The position numbers and the translations under genes are program-made. Below are positions 1 through 7,801 of a DNA stretch of 64,000 nucleotides, piece by piece. The stretch comes from Methylobacterium sp. R2-1 (GTDB taxonomy: Bacteria > Pseudomonadota > Alphaproteobacteria > Rhizobiales > Beijerinckiaceae): positions 62,001 to 126,000 of the forward strand of contig NZ_JACHWM010000015.1 of NCBI RefSeq assembly GCF_014191355.1, written 5' to 3'. Position 1 is the first letter of the stretch; every line of letters begins with the position of its first letter. Under the pieces are notes generated by a model. That model did no database searches. It was not told where the DNA came from and saw only the letters and a list, made by a program, of their open reading frames with translations.

Positions 1-1
1 G

Positions 2-295
2 GCGGAACGCAAGCCCGAGCCGAAGACTGCCGCGAAGGAGCCGAGGGCCGAGACGGCGAAGACGGAGGCGGGCAAACCTGAGGCCTTGAAGCCAGACCCG
101 AACGTGATCCGCGTTCAGCGCGCCCTGTCCAAGCTCGGCTACGGTCCGCTCAAGGATGACGGCCTGATGGGACCGGGCACGAAGGCGGCGATCGAGAAGT
201 TCGAGCGCGATCGCAAGCTGCCGGTGAAGGGCGAGGCCGCCGGGCCGACCCTGCGCGCCCTGACCCGCGAGATGACGGCCAAGGCGAGCGGGTAA
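2..295 (+). CDS. Peptidoglycan-binding domain protein, C-terminal part (partial)
   Basis: The reading frame is open from the left edge of the window, so the true start lies outside. The first ~28 visible residues are a charged, Ala/Lys/Glu/Pro-rich linker. They are followed by one PG_binding_1 repeat: VQRALSKLGY, then a DGLMGPGT turn, then AIEKFERDRKLPVKG. Such domains bind the cell-wall stem peptide and usually tether exported proteins or hydrolases. The N-terminal part that would fix the function is missing. Family assignment is firm; the specific role is unknown. Confidence 0.8.
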   Translation, partial: AERKPEPKTAAKEPRAETAKTEAGKPEALKPDPNVIRVQRALSKLGYGPLKDDGLMGPGTKAAIEKFERDRKLPVKGEAAGPTLRALTREMTAKASG

Positions 296-368
296 CACCC
301 GCCGGCCTTGAGGATGGCCCGCCGCCCTCGCCATCGACGCGGGGAGCGGGGGCGCCTATGAACCGGCC

Positions 369-710
369 ATGCCACGCCTTCGCTCGGATTTCTGGGTTTC
401 CGCGCAGCTGCGCCGCCTCAACGGGGAAAACATCCCGGCGGTACAGCGCCGCCGCGGCGCGGCGGAGGCGGGAGCGATCTTCGTCAAGGTCGACCGGCTC
501 GGCGGCACCGCCGACCTCTACGGCCCGGCGCCCCAGGCGCTGATCGAGGCGGATGATGCGGGCGAGCGCCTCTTCACGGCGATCCTCACCGCCGCCCCGT
601 CGCCGGATATCGAGGAGCGCCTCGCCCGCGAGATCCGATTCGATTCCGATCTCTGGATCGTCGAGATCGACGATCGCGAGGGCCGGCACGGCCTGCCGCT
701 CGCGGAATAA
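369..710 (+). CDS. DUF1491 family protein
   Basis: A 113-residue soluble protein beginning MPRLRSDFWVSAQLRR. It matches the alphaproteobacterial DUF1491 family: an N-terminal LRS-x-FWV-x-A-LRR stretch, a central GAIFVKVDRLGG and a C-terminal DSDLWIVEIDDREGRH. No signal peptide or membrane segment is visible. The function of the family is unknown. It stands alone, convergent with the DUF2336 gene. An in-frame upstream start is not evident. The family call rests on pattern memory rather than a search. Confidence 0.8.
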   Translation: MPRLRSDFWVSAQLRRLNGENIPAVQRRRGAAEAGAIFVKVDRLGGTADLYGPAPQALIEADDAGERLFTAILTAAPSPDIEERLAREIRFDSDLWIVEIDDREGRHGLPLAE

Positions 711-728
711 TTTTCTCAGGGAAGAGCG

Positions 729-1724
729 TCAGCTCGTGCGGCGCAGGCGCGTGGGGAGAATAGCGCGGAAGCCTCCCCGCTCAGCCCCCGCCGACGCGCC
801 GCGCTTGGCCTCGGGGCCATGCAGCGGCTGGTGCTCGCCGCCCGTGCGCTCCATCACCGGCACGCCGAGGATCGCGCAGAGCAGGTCGCGGGCGGTGGCC
901 CGGCTCGTCTCGCGGAACAGCGTGACGAGAGAGAACACCCGATCGACCGAGCGCGCCACGCTGTCGTTGAGCGTGAGGAAGACGAAGACCGCCTCACCCT
1001 CGCGCAGATCCGCGGCCCGCAGGGCGAGCGTCAGCAGATCGTAGCGCGAGGCCGGATCGACGGCGGCGCTGAGATAGTTCGGCGGCAGGGCGAGCCCGTT
1101 GCCAAGCGCGGTGACGAAGGCCTGAACGTCACGGGCATGGGAATGCTCGACGAGGCTCGTCGCCAGCGCCCGGGGTGCGGGCGGACAGGGGCGCAGGGCC
1201 GCGGTGGCCTCGACGGCCTCGGTAATCGCGCGGCGCTGCTCCGGCTCGGCGAAGAGCCAGAGAGGCGCGAGGTCGGCGGGCGGGATGTCGGGCCGGCCGA
1301 GCAGGGTGCGGGCGAGGTCCGCATCGGTGCGGGCGCGGGCCAGGAGGCGTTCCAGTACCCGGGTGCCGATCAGCGCGCCGGGGTTTTCCGCGATCGCCCG
1401 ATCGGCTTCCGCCTCCGTCTCCGGCTCGCGGGGCGGTGCGATGGAGAAGCCCCGGGCTTCGAGCGCGGCGCGCACGCCGGCCGGCACGTCGGGACACCCG
1501 TCGAGCTTCTCGGCGACGATGCGCAAAGTGTCCTCGTCCACCGTCGGAATCAGACCCGCCGACAGGGACTCGAAGGCTTGAAGAATTGCCCTGTCATGGA
1601 CAGGAGCGGTCAGGAACAGGTCGGTCTGCACCCGCAGGATCACGGGTTTCAGGTCCAGCGCGGGATCGCGCGAGAGCTCGATGAGGCCGGACAGGTCCGG
1701 CGCGCCGGCGACCGATGAGGACAT
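729..1724 (-). CDS. DUF2336 domain-containing protein
   Basis: A 331-residue protein with the DUF2336 pattern. Near residues 30-70 it has DLFLTAPVHDRAILQAFE and then GLIPTVDEDTLRIVAEKL, followed by helical repeats of about 20-30 residues. The C-terminus is basic and low in complexity. Members are common in Hyphomicrobiales and have no settled biochemical role; some sit near flagellar or cell-cycle genes. The start at 1724 is an ATG with a weak upstream GAG. It lies close to the flagellar block but is not in an operon with it. Confidence 0.75.
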   Translation of the reverse strand: MSSSVAGAPDLSGLIELSRDPALDLKPVILRVQTDLFLTAPVHDRAILQAFESLSAGLIPTVDEDTLRIVAEKLDGCPDVPAGVRAALEARGFSIAPPREPETEAEADRAIAENPGALIGTRVLERLLARARTDADLARTLLGRPDIPPADLAPLWLFAEPEQRRAITEAVEATAALRPCPPAPRALATSLVEHSHARDVQAFVTALGNGLALPPNYLSAAVDPASRYDLLTLALRAADLREGEAVFVFLTLNDSVARSVDRVFSLVTLFRETSRATARDLLCAILGVPVMERTGGEHQPLHGPEAKRGASAGAERGGFRAILPTRLRRTS

Positions 1725-1825
1725 GGCACTCGTTTACGCAGAACTTACTCTGACGGTGAGTCAAACAGTTCTGCGTGAATCGACCTTTAAGACCGCCGGT
1801 CGGCGACTGTCCCGCGGCGGCCGCA

Positions 1826-2719
1826 TCAGGCGAGGCCGAGACGGTCCACGACATCCGCCACCCGAATCCGGGCGGGTTCGGGAAGCGGCAGGATCGGGCG
1901 GGGTGGATCGGCCCGGCACAAACCGAGATGGCCGGCCGCCGCATACATGACCCGCAGGCTGGTGAACTCCTTGAACAGGTCCCAGAGCGGCTGCATCCGC
2001 GCGTTGAGCGCCCGCGTCCGCGCCGTTTCGCCGGCCTGTGCTGCCCGCAGGATCGCGAGGCAGGCTTCCGGAAACAGCCCGGCCGCGACACTGTACCAGG
2101 CCTCGCCGCCGGCCAGCAGCGCCTCCGCTGCGTTCCAGTCGCCGCTGGTGCCGAGGCGGAACTCGGCGGGCACCGCCCGGCGCAGGGCGTCGAGATGGCC
2201 GGCTACCGTATCCGGATCCGGCGCCGGGCTCTTGAGCCCACGGATGCCGGGCACCTGCGCCAGCCGCCCGACGAGGGAAGGCGTGAACCGGAAATGCGTG
2301 GTGCCGGGATTGTCGTAGATGCAGATCGGCAGCCCGCTCCCTGTCGCAACGGCGGAGAAGTGCTCGAACACCTCCTCGTCGGTCAGCGGCGTGTATGAGA
2401 CGGCGGCCAGAAGTCCCGCCGCGGCGCCGGCCGCCCGCGCGTCCTGCGCCAGTGCGACCGCCTCGTCCGTGCGCAGAGCCCCGATGCCGACGATGACCGG
2501 CGCCCGGCCATTGGCCTCCTCGAGGGTGGCGTCGAGGGCGCGGCGGCGCTCCGCGCGGGACAGGTAGGCGTAGGTGCCGGTGCTGCCGAGCAGTCCGATC
2601 GAATCCACGCCCGCGGTTACGAGCGGGGCGATCAGGGCGCGCAACGCCACTGTGTCGACACGGCCGTCGGGCGAAGCGGGGGTGATCGGGAAGGCGGACA
2701 AGCCGGTGAAGCAGGTCAT
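1826..2719 (-). CDS. Dihydrodipicolinate synthase (DapA) family aldolase/lyase
   Basis: A 297-residue TIM-barrel class I aldolase family protein. Visible family motifs are GLLGSTGTYAYLS (the substrate-binding G-x-T-G-E region, here altered), IYDNPGTT with the active-site tyrosine, and GLKSPA with the Schiff-base lysine. The ATG at 2719 (MTCFTGL) is preferred over an upstream GTG because family members begin just before the first strand (SAFPITP). The Glu of the usual GTTGE is replaced (GSTGT), so true dihydrodipicolinate synthase activity is doubtful. A sugar-acid or keto-acid lyase is more likely. It is not in an operon with lysine genes. Confidence 0.85.
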   Translation of the reverse strand: MTCFTGLSAFPITPASPDGRVDTVALRALIAPLVTAGVDSIGLLGSTGTYAYLSRAERRRALDATLEEANGRAPVIVGIGALRTDEAVALAQDARAAGAAAGLLAAVSYTPLTDEEVFEHFSAVATGSGLPICIYDNPGTTHFRFTPSLVGRLAQVPGIRGLKSPAPDPDTVAGHLDALRRAVPAEFRLGTSGDWNAAEALLAGGEAWYSVAAGLFPEACLAILRAAQAGETARTRALNARMQPLWDLFKEFTSLRVMYAAAGHLGLCRADPPRPILPLPEPARIRVADVVDRLGLA

Positions 2720-2838
2720 GGCCGCGGCACGATGGGCAGGCGCCCGAGTGCGGTCAACGCGGACCAAGCACTTCCGGTGGCATCCGGCGCCGCATCGTCA
2801 CTGATAGCGGCGCGACGGTTCCGGAAAGGGCGGTGCAC

Positions 2839-2872
2839 GGGATCACTTCGGCTCCGCCTCGCGATGACGGGA
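2839..2872. repeat. REP-like short palindromic element
   Basis: The segment with ggatcacttcggctccgc followed by gcgatgacgg resembles the dispersed repeats of Hyphomicrobiales that read GGATTGCTTCG...CGCAATGACG. It lies in the gap between the DapA-like gene and the FliL-like gene, both transcribed leftward. It may act as a 3'-end or mRNA-stability hairpin. One copy is visible in this window, so its repetitive nature is inferred from known related elements. Confidence 0.4.
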
Positions 2873-2877
2873 TACGA

Positions 2878-3324
2878 CTACGAGCGCACTTCGCGCTTGG
2901 CGACGAAGTTCAACTCGTCCACCAGCACGTCCTTCACCACGTCGGAGCCGAGGCGCTCGTTGACCTTGGCGCGGATCTGGGCGAGGCGGCCGTTGATGTC
3001 GTAGCGGGCGAGCTTGCGGAAATCGATCGTGGTGTCGCCGTAGATCTGGCGGAAGGCCTCGTCGACCACGAAGGCATTTGGTGGGACGGGGAGCGTGTGC
3101 ATCAGCTTGGCATCCGCCGTGAAGACCAGCACGGCGATGACATAGCCCTGCACCTTACCCTCGGCGACCATCGGGATGTTGATGGGGGCGAGCTTCTGAT
3201 ACTGAAGTCCTTCGAGGTAGGGCTCGGTCGATTTTGAGAAAAAGCCGCCGCCGTAGGTCACTGCCGCGTAGCAGGAGGCGATGGTGACGGTGCAGATCCA
3301 CAGGCCCGAGAGGAGAATGCGCAT
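2878..3324 (-). CDS. FliL-like membrane-anchored flagellar-cluster protein
   Basis: A 148-residue protein with one N-terminal membrane segment (about residues 5-25, MRILLSGLWICTVTIASCYA) and an extracytoplasmic domain. That domain ends in a run resembling the FliL C-terminus (IRAKVNERLGSDVVKDVLVDELNFV). FliL sits beside the stator and supports torque. Sequence similarity to classical FliL is weak, so the call rests on topology, the C-terminal pattern and position as the last gene of the flhA-fliR series. Only 3 bases separate it from the FlgN-like gene, which implies co-transcription. Confidence 0.5.
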   Translation of the reverse strand: MRILLSGLWICTVTIASCYAAVTYGGGFFSKSTEPYLEGLQYQKLAPINIPMVAEGKVQGYVIAVLVFTADAKLMHTLPVPPNAFVVDEAFRQIYGDTTIDFRKLARYDINGRLAQIRAKVNERLGSDVVKDVLVDELNFVAKREVRS

Positions 3325-3327
3325 CGC

Positions 3328-3660
3328 TCAGTCGCGACCCAGGCGCGCGGAATAGGTGCCGTCGGACTCGGCGGCCTGGAGGCTGGCCTGGAGCGTCTCG
3401 CCGACCTCCTCCACCGCCCGCAGATGCAGGGCGACCGCCTCCTGATTGCGAATCAGCTTGTCGCGCAGGCGGGCCAGCACGATGCCGGTCTCGGCGTCGA
3501 GAGCCGCGACATCGACCACGCGGGCGAGGCGGGTGAGTTCCAGGAGGCTCCGGCTCTTGGCCCGGTTGACCGCCTCGAGATCGAGTCCGGCGTTGGCGGC
3601 GAGCGCCTCGGTCTCGGCCTCGACGGTGGCTTCGAGCCGCTTGAGGGATTCGAGCAGCAT
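3328..3660 (-). CDS. FlgN-like flagellar export chaperone
   Basis: A 110-residue, wholly helical protein with no signal peptide. The pattern (LEAVNRAKSRSLLELTR, then LRDKLIRNQEAVALHLRAV, then TYSARLG) matches the alphaproteobacterial FlgN-like family. FlgN holds the hook-junction proteins FlgK and FlgL unfolded and delivers them to the export gate; both clients are encoded about 8 kb away. It follows the flgJ-like gene by 6 bases and is probably translated from the same mRNA. Small helical proteins diverge fast, so the name is probable and not certain. Confidence 0.6.
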   Translation of the reverse strand: MLLESLKRLEATVEAETEALAANAGLDLEAVNRAKSRSLLELTRLARVVDVAALDAETGIVLARLRDKLIRNQEAVALHLRAVEEVGETLQASLQAAESDGTYSARLGRD

Positions 3661-3666
3661 CGGCGG

Positions 3667-4137
3667 TCAGACCTTGCTCGCCACGCCCGTGGCCGTGGGG
3701 GCCGCCGTCGGGCCGGTGGGATGTGAGGCATTCAGCATGCGGGCGATGCCGATCCCACCGGTCTTGGCGATCTGCTGGCCGATCTGCTCGGAGAGCATCG
3801 ACTTCCAGATCCCGCCGGCATTGCCCTTGCCGAACACGGTCTCGGCCTTGGGCAACATCGCCTCGACGAATTGCTGGATCACCTGCCCCTCGAACTTCCG
3901 GTAGGGGTCGGCGGCGCCGGTCCGGGCGGTGTCGTTCTTCATGCTGGTGAGCGTCCCGTGGACGTCGAGCGGCAGGTGCGTGCTGAGGCCTACCTCGCGT
4001 GCGGCCTCGTCGGCGGCGCTGGCGAAGGCCGCCGGGTCGCCGGGCTGCGACAGCTTGGATGCCGCTTCCTGGTAGCGGGCCGGATCGGCGGCGCGGGCCA
4101 CGTCCATGACGATATCGGAGGGAGGGGTGATGCTCAT
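3667..4137 (-). CDS. flgJ: Rod-binding protein, FlgJ N-terminal-domain type
   Basis: A 156-residue protein ending in a rod-binding domain: YRKFEGQVIQQFVEAMLP, then WKSMLSEQIGQQIAKTGGIG. This domain caps and scaffolds the growing flagellar rod in the periplasm. The muramidase domain of enterobacterial FlgJ is absent, as is usual in alphaproteobacteria; wall hydrolysis is done by separate enzymes. A candidate is the lytic transglycosylase at 62394-62969. The first ~60 residues are low in complexity. It lies in the flhA-fliR series, about 70 bases after the FliJ-like gene. Confidence 0.8.
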   Translation of the reverse strand: MSITPPSDIVMDVARAADPARYQEAASKLSQPGDPAAFASAADEAAREVGLSTHLPLDVHGTLTSMKNDTARTGAADPYRKFEGQVIQQFVEAMLPKAETVFGKGNAGGIWKSMLSEQIGQQIAKTGGIGIARMLNASHPTGPTAAPTATGVASKV

Positions 4138-4208
4138 CGCGCCATCGAACCTGACGCGGCGCGAACCGGGGCGCCGCTGACAATCACCGGAACCCTAGAC
4201 CCGCTGGC

Positions 4209-4619
4209 TTACGGGAGGCTTGCGTCGCGGCGCTGGGCCAGGCCGTCGAGCCGCTCCATTGCCTCGACCCGCTCGCGCTCGCGGCCGAGCAGCGTCTCGA
4301 TCCGCTCGGCACTCAGTTCCGCGCGCTTGAGCGCGAGGCCCTGCTCGCGCACCTCGTCGGCCTGAGCCTCGGCGATCCGTTCGAGTTCGGTCGCCCGGGC
4401 GGCAAGCCCGCGCAGGCGGCGGTTGGCGGCCTCCAGAAACAGGTGGCCGTGGGCGGAGCCGCCGACGGCCGCCAGCAGCGCCGCGCGATCCGCCTCGACG
4501 GCGTCGGCGTCGCGTCGGGTCTGGGCGAGCTGCCACTCGGCAGCGCGGCGCATCTGCTCCTGCACGGCGGTGAGCCGCTCGGCGCGCTTGAGGCGCTTGG
4601 CGATGTCGGCGGCGGACAT
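4209..4619 (-). CDS. FliJ-like coiled-coil flagellar protein
   Basis: A 136-residue, highly charged helical protein without membrane segments, dominated by Ala/Arg/Glu heptads from about residue 5 to 125. FliJ is the soluble stalk of the export ATPase FliI and has this size and character. The gene follows fliR by 7 bases, and no other FliJ candidate is seen near fliI (15482-16810). The identity is inferred from size, composition and position; no diagnostic motif exists for this family. Confidence 0.5.
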   Translation of the reverse strand: MSAADIAKRLKRAERLTAVQEQMRRAAEWQLAQTRRDADAVEADRAALLAAVGGSAHGHLFLEAANRRLRGLAARATELERIAEAQADEVREQGLALKRAELSAERIETLLGRERERVEAMERLDGLAQRRDASLP

Positions 4620-4626
4620 ATCGCGC

Positions 4627-5397
4627 TCAGCCCCTGCGCAGCCAAGCGAGATAGCCCGCCAGGAACTGCGTCATGAACTCGCTGGAGAGGTAGTAGAGCA
4701 GGATCAGCGCGCCGAACATCACGAAGGGCGTGGCGATGAAGTAGACGGGGATCGTCGGCGTCAGCTTGTTCACGAAGCCGGCCGCGAGGTTCACCGCCAC
4801 GGCGTAGATGATGAAGGGAGCGGCGATCCGCAGCGCCAGGGTGAAGGCCTCGCCGATCTGGTCGGCGATCCGCACCAGCGCGGTCTGCGTGCCGAAGCCC
4901 TCGCCCGGCGGGATGCGGGCGTAGGAATCGATGAGGCCACGGAACAGCTCCCAGTGCAGGTCGGCGGCGAACATCAGCGCGACCGCGCTGAAGACGATGA
5001 GCGACTCGACCGCGGGAATCGCGTCGGTGCCCTCGACCGGCGTGCCCGGCATCGAGCCGAAGCCGACCATGGTCGACGTGGCGTTCATCACCGTCTCCAG
5101 CACGAAAATGAAGATGCGCCCGAGCAGGCCGATGAGCAGCCCCGTGACGGTTTCGCTGGCGATCCAGGTCAACGACTCCGTCGGCACCTGTTCTGGAAGC
5201 CGGCCCTGGAACACCGGCAGCAGCAGCGGGGTGAGGGCGAGCGAGACACCACCGGCGATGAGGAGCCGCACCTGCGCCGGTACGCGCGGGCTGGAGAAGC
5301 CGGGCACGATCAGGAGGCAGCCGCCGATCCGGCAGAAGATCAAGAAGGTGGCGAGAAAGGCGTCGCCGCCGAACAGGCTGCCGAAGCCCGGAATCAC
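4627..5397 (-). CDS. fliR: Flagellar biosynthetic protein FliR
   Basis: A 256-residue integral membrane protein with about six hydrophobic segments. The start LFGGDAFLATFLIFCRIGGCLLIVP... leads into the typical FliR block SSPRVPAQVRLLIAGGVSL. FliR is part of the FliP-FliQ-FliR export-gate core. The start is GTG at 5397, whose bases overlap the TGA of flhA, so the two proteins are translationally coupled. Length is normal for the family. Confidence 0.95.
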   Translation of the reverse strand: MIPGFGSLFGGDAFLATFLIFCRIGGCLLIVPGFSSPRVPAQVRLLIAGGVSLALTPLLLPVFQGRLPEQVPTESLTWIASETVTGLLIGLLGRIFIFVLETVMNATSTMVGFGSMPGTPVEGTDAIPAVESLIVFSAVALMFAADLHWELFRGLIDSYARIPPGEGFGTQTALVRIADQIGEAFTLALRIAAPFIIYAVAVNLAAGFVNKLTPTIPVYFIATPFVMFGALILLYYLSSEFMTQFLAGYLAWLRRG

Positions 5398-7475
5398 GAG
5401 ATGGCGCCCAGGGACTTGATCTCGACGCCGCGGGCAATCTCCAGATGCGAGAGGACGGGGAGCGTCGGGAAGATGCGCTCGATGATCATCCGCACGTAGG
5501 GGCGGGCGTCGGGAGCGGTCACGAGAGCGAAGCCGTGGACCTGCCGCATCCGCTCGCGGATCGCCTCGCCGGCTTCGGTGCCGAACTGCTCCACGAGGCG
5601 CGGGTCGATATCGAACTCGATGACTTCACCCTTGGCGTCACGCTTCAGGCTCTGGTGGAAGGTGAGGTCCCAGTTGGCGCCGAGCCGCAGCACGTGCAGC
5701 ACGCCGTCCTCGGCGAGATCACCGCAGATCTGCTGGGCGACGCGCATCCGAACGTGCTCGGCGATCTGCTCGGCCCGGCGGGCATGCGGCGTGATCTCGG
5801 CCACTGCCTCCAGGATCAGGTGCAAGTTGCGGATCGAGACCCGCTCGGAGAGCAGGAGCTTCAGGACCGCCTGGAGGCCGGAATGCGAGATCTGCGAGGG
5901 GCAGATCTCGTCGATCAGCCGTTTGTACTCGGGATCGAGGCGGTCGAGCAGCGCCCGCATGTCCTTGTAGGACAGGAACTGGGGCAGGTTGTTGCGGATC
6001 ACCTCGGAGAGATGGGTGAGCAGCACCGAGGCGCCGTCGATCGCCTCGAAGCCGGAGCGGCGGATCTCGCCGGCATAGGAGTCGACCACCCAAAGCGCCT
6101 TCATGCCGAAGGCGGGCTCGCGGACCTCCTCCGACGGCACGTCGGGACGCGGCCCGTCGCCGACCACGACCAGCAACTCGCCCGGCCGCATCTCCTGCGT
6201 CGCGGCCACCGTGCCGTGGATGCGGATCTGGTAGGTCTTCGGCGGGAGGTTGAGGCTGTCGGTGAGCTTGATGTCGGGCACGACGAAGCCGTACTGGCGC
6301 GCGAACTTGCGGCGCATCTTGGCGACGCGATGGTGCAGCTCGGCGTGGCTCCCCTGGATCTGCGCGGCGACCTGACGGCCGAGGCAAAGCTCGATCTCGG
6401 GCGTGCGCAGCTGCTCCTTGACCGAATCCTTGACCTCGGCCTGCTTGACCTCCTCCTCGCGTTTGACCTTCGCGGCGGCCATGGCGGCTTGGGCTGCGCG
6501 GCGCTTCGGAATGGTGATCGCGACGAAGCCCATCAGGCCCGACAGCGCGACGAAGGGCAGGAAGGGCAGGCCCGGAACGATCGCGAACATCAGCATCAGG
6601 GCGGCGGCGACGAGGAGCGCGCGCGGATAGGCGCTGAGCTGGCCGAGAACAGCTTCTTCCGCCGCGCCGCGGGTGCCGCCCTTGGAGACGAGGAGGCCAG
6701 CCGCGAGCGAGACGATCAGCGCCGGGATCTGCGACACGAGGCCGTCGCCGACGGAGAGCTTGACGAAGACGTCCGCGGCTTGGCTCAGCGGCATGCCATG
6801 GCGCGTCGTGCCGATGATGACGCCGCCGAAGACGTTGACGGCGATGACGATGAGCGAGGCCACTGCCTCGCCGCGCACGAACTTCGAGGCGCCGTCCATC
6901 GAGCCGAAGAACGCGCTCTCCTCCTCCAACTCCCGGCGGCGGCGCTGCGCCTCCTTGTCGTCGATCAGCCCGGCATTGAGATCGGCGTCGATCGCCATCT
7001 GCTTGCCGGGGATGGCGTCGAGGGTGAAGCGGGCGCCGACTTCCGCGATGCGGGTCGCGCCCTTGGTGATGACGAGAAAGTTGACCGTGATCAGGATCAT
7101 GAAGACGACGATTCCGATCACGAAATCGCCGCTCATCACGAATTGCGAGAAGCCCTGAATGACGTGGCCGGCGGCGTCCACGCCCTTCTGGCCGTTAGCG
7201 AGGATGAGGCGCGTCGTGGCGATGCCGAGCGCGAGCCGCAGGAGCGTCGCGATCAGCAGCACGGTGGGGAAGGCCGAGAATTCGAGCGGCTTTTGGATCC
7301 AGAGCGCCACCATCAGGATCAGCACCGAGAGGGCGATCGAGAAGGCGAGCCCGACATCGATCAGCACTGCCGGCACCGGCAGGAACAGCACTGCCAGGAT
7401 CGCGACGATGCCGGCCGCGAAGCCGAAATCCCGCCGCGATCGCTTTTCCAGGACGAGCGCTTCGCTCACCGCCAT
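5394..7475 (-). CDS. flhA: Flagellar biosynthesis protein FlhA
   Basis: A 693-residue export-gate protein. The N-terminal half has about eight membrane segments with the conserved FHIPEP-region signature (TTRLILANGQKG, then VNFLVITKGATRIAEVGARF, then DLNAGLIDD). The cytosolic C-terminal half forms the nonameric ring that receives export substrates and chaperones. The ATG at 7475 (MAVSEALVL) is chosen over an upstream in-frame start that would add a 32-residue extension rich in Pro and His. It is the first gene of the leftward flhA-fliR-fliJ-flgJ-flgN-fliL series and overlaps fliR by four bases. Confidence 0.95.
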   Translation of the reverse strand: MAVSEALVLEKRSRRDFGFAAGIVAILAVLFLPVPAVLIDVGLAFSIALSVLILMVALWIQKPLEFSAFPTVLLIATLLRLALGIATTRLILANGQKGVDAAGHVIQGFSQFVMSGDFVIGIVVFMILITVNFLVITKGATRIAEVGARFTLDAIPGKQMAIDADLNAGLIDDKEAQRRRRELEEESAFFGSMDGASKFVRGEAVASLIVIAVNVFGGVIIGTTRHGMPLSQAADVFVKLSVGDGLVSQIPALIVSLAAGLLVSKGGTRGAAEEAVLGQLSAYPRALLVAAALMLMFAIVPGLPFLPFVALSGLMGFVAITIPKRRAAQAAMAAAKVKREEEVKQAEVKDSVKEQLRTPEIELCLGRQVAAQIQGSHAELHHRVAKMRRKFARQYGFVVPDIKLTDSLNLPPKTYQIRIHGTVAATQEMRPGELLVVVGDGPRPDVPSEEVREPAFGMKALWVVDSYAGEIRRSGFEAIDGASVLLTHLSEVIRNNLPQFLSYKDMRALLDRLDPEYKRLIDEICPSQISHSGLQAVLKLLLSERVSIRNLHLILEAVAEITPHARRAEQIAEHVRMRVAQQICGDLAEDGVLHVLRLGANWDLTFHQSLKRDAKGEVIEFDIDPRLVEQFGTEAGEAIRERMRQVHGFALVTAPDARPYVRMIIERIFPTLPVLSHLEIARGVEIKSLGAIS

Positions 7476-7700
7476 GACGTGAACCGGTTCCCTCAGAATG
7501 GGACGGTTGTGGCGCGGCAAGCTTGCGCGGGGATGGAGGAGCGGATGTGTGGGCGGGAGCGCGACATACAACCAAGACGTCGGTTTCGCCGGAGAGCGGG
7601 TGGCCGCTTGCCTGATCGAGCGAGGTCGGCATCGTCGGCTACGGCGTACCCCGTTGGAAAGACGTCTGGTTTTTCCGGGAGATGGGCTCGTCGCGCAGAA

Positions 7701-7745
7701 TTGAAGAAGGTCACCAGGATTTTATCGTTTGATAATTTTCTTCAA
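7701..7745. promoter_or_regulatory. Inverted repeat in the flhA-chemoreceptor intergenic region
   Basis: A perfect 8-base inverted repeat, ttgaagaa at 7701-7708 and ttcttcaa at 7738-7745, brackets an A/T-rich core with ttttatcg and gataatt. The rest of the 326-base gap (7476-7801) between divergent flhA and the chemoreceptor shows no gene. The site lies just upstream of the chemoreceptor and is a candidate operator or promoter. No regulator can be named from sequence. Confidence 0.3.
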
Positions 7746-7801
7746 GCAACGGTGGTGGGGTGACGATTGACGCGATCAACCTGAAAACCTTGGAGCGGCA
7801 G

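Noticed and set aside
5445..7763. Long open frame opposite flhA
   Set aside because: It mirrors flhA on the other strand, is rich in Arg/Asp/His/Gly and has no family pattern. Such mirror frames are common in high-GC DNA.
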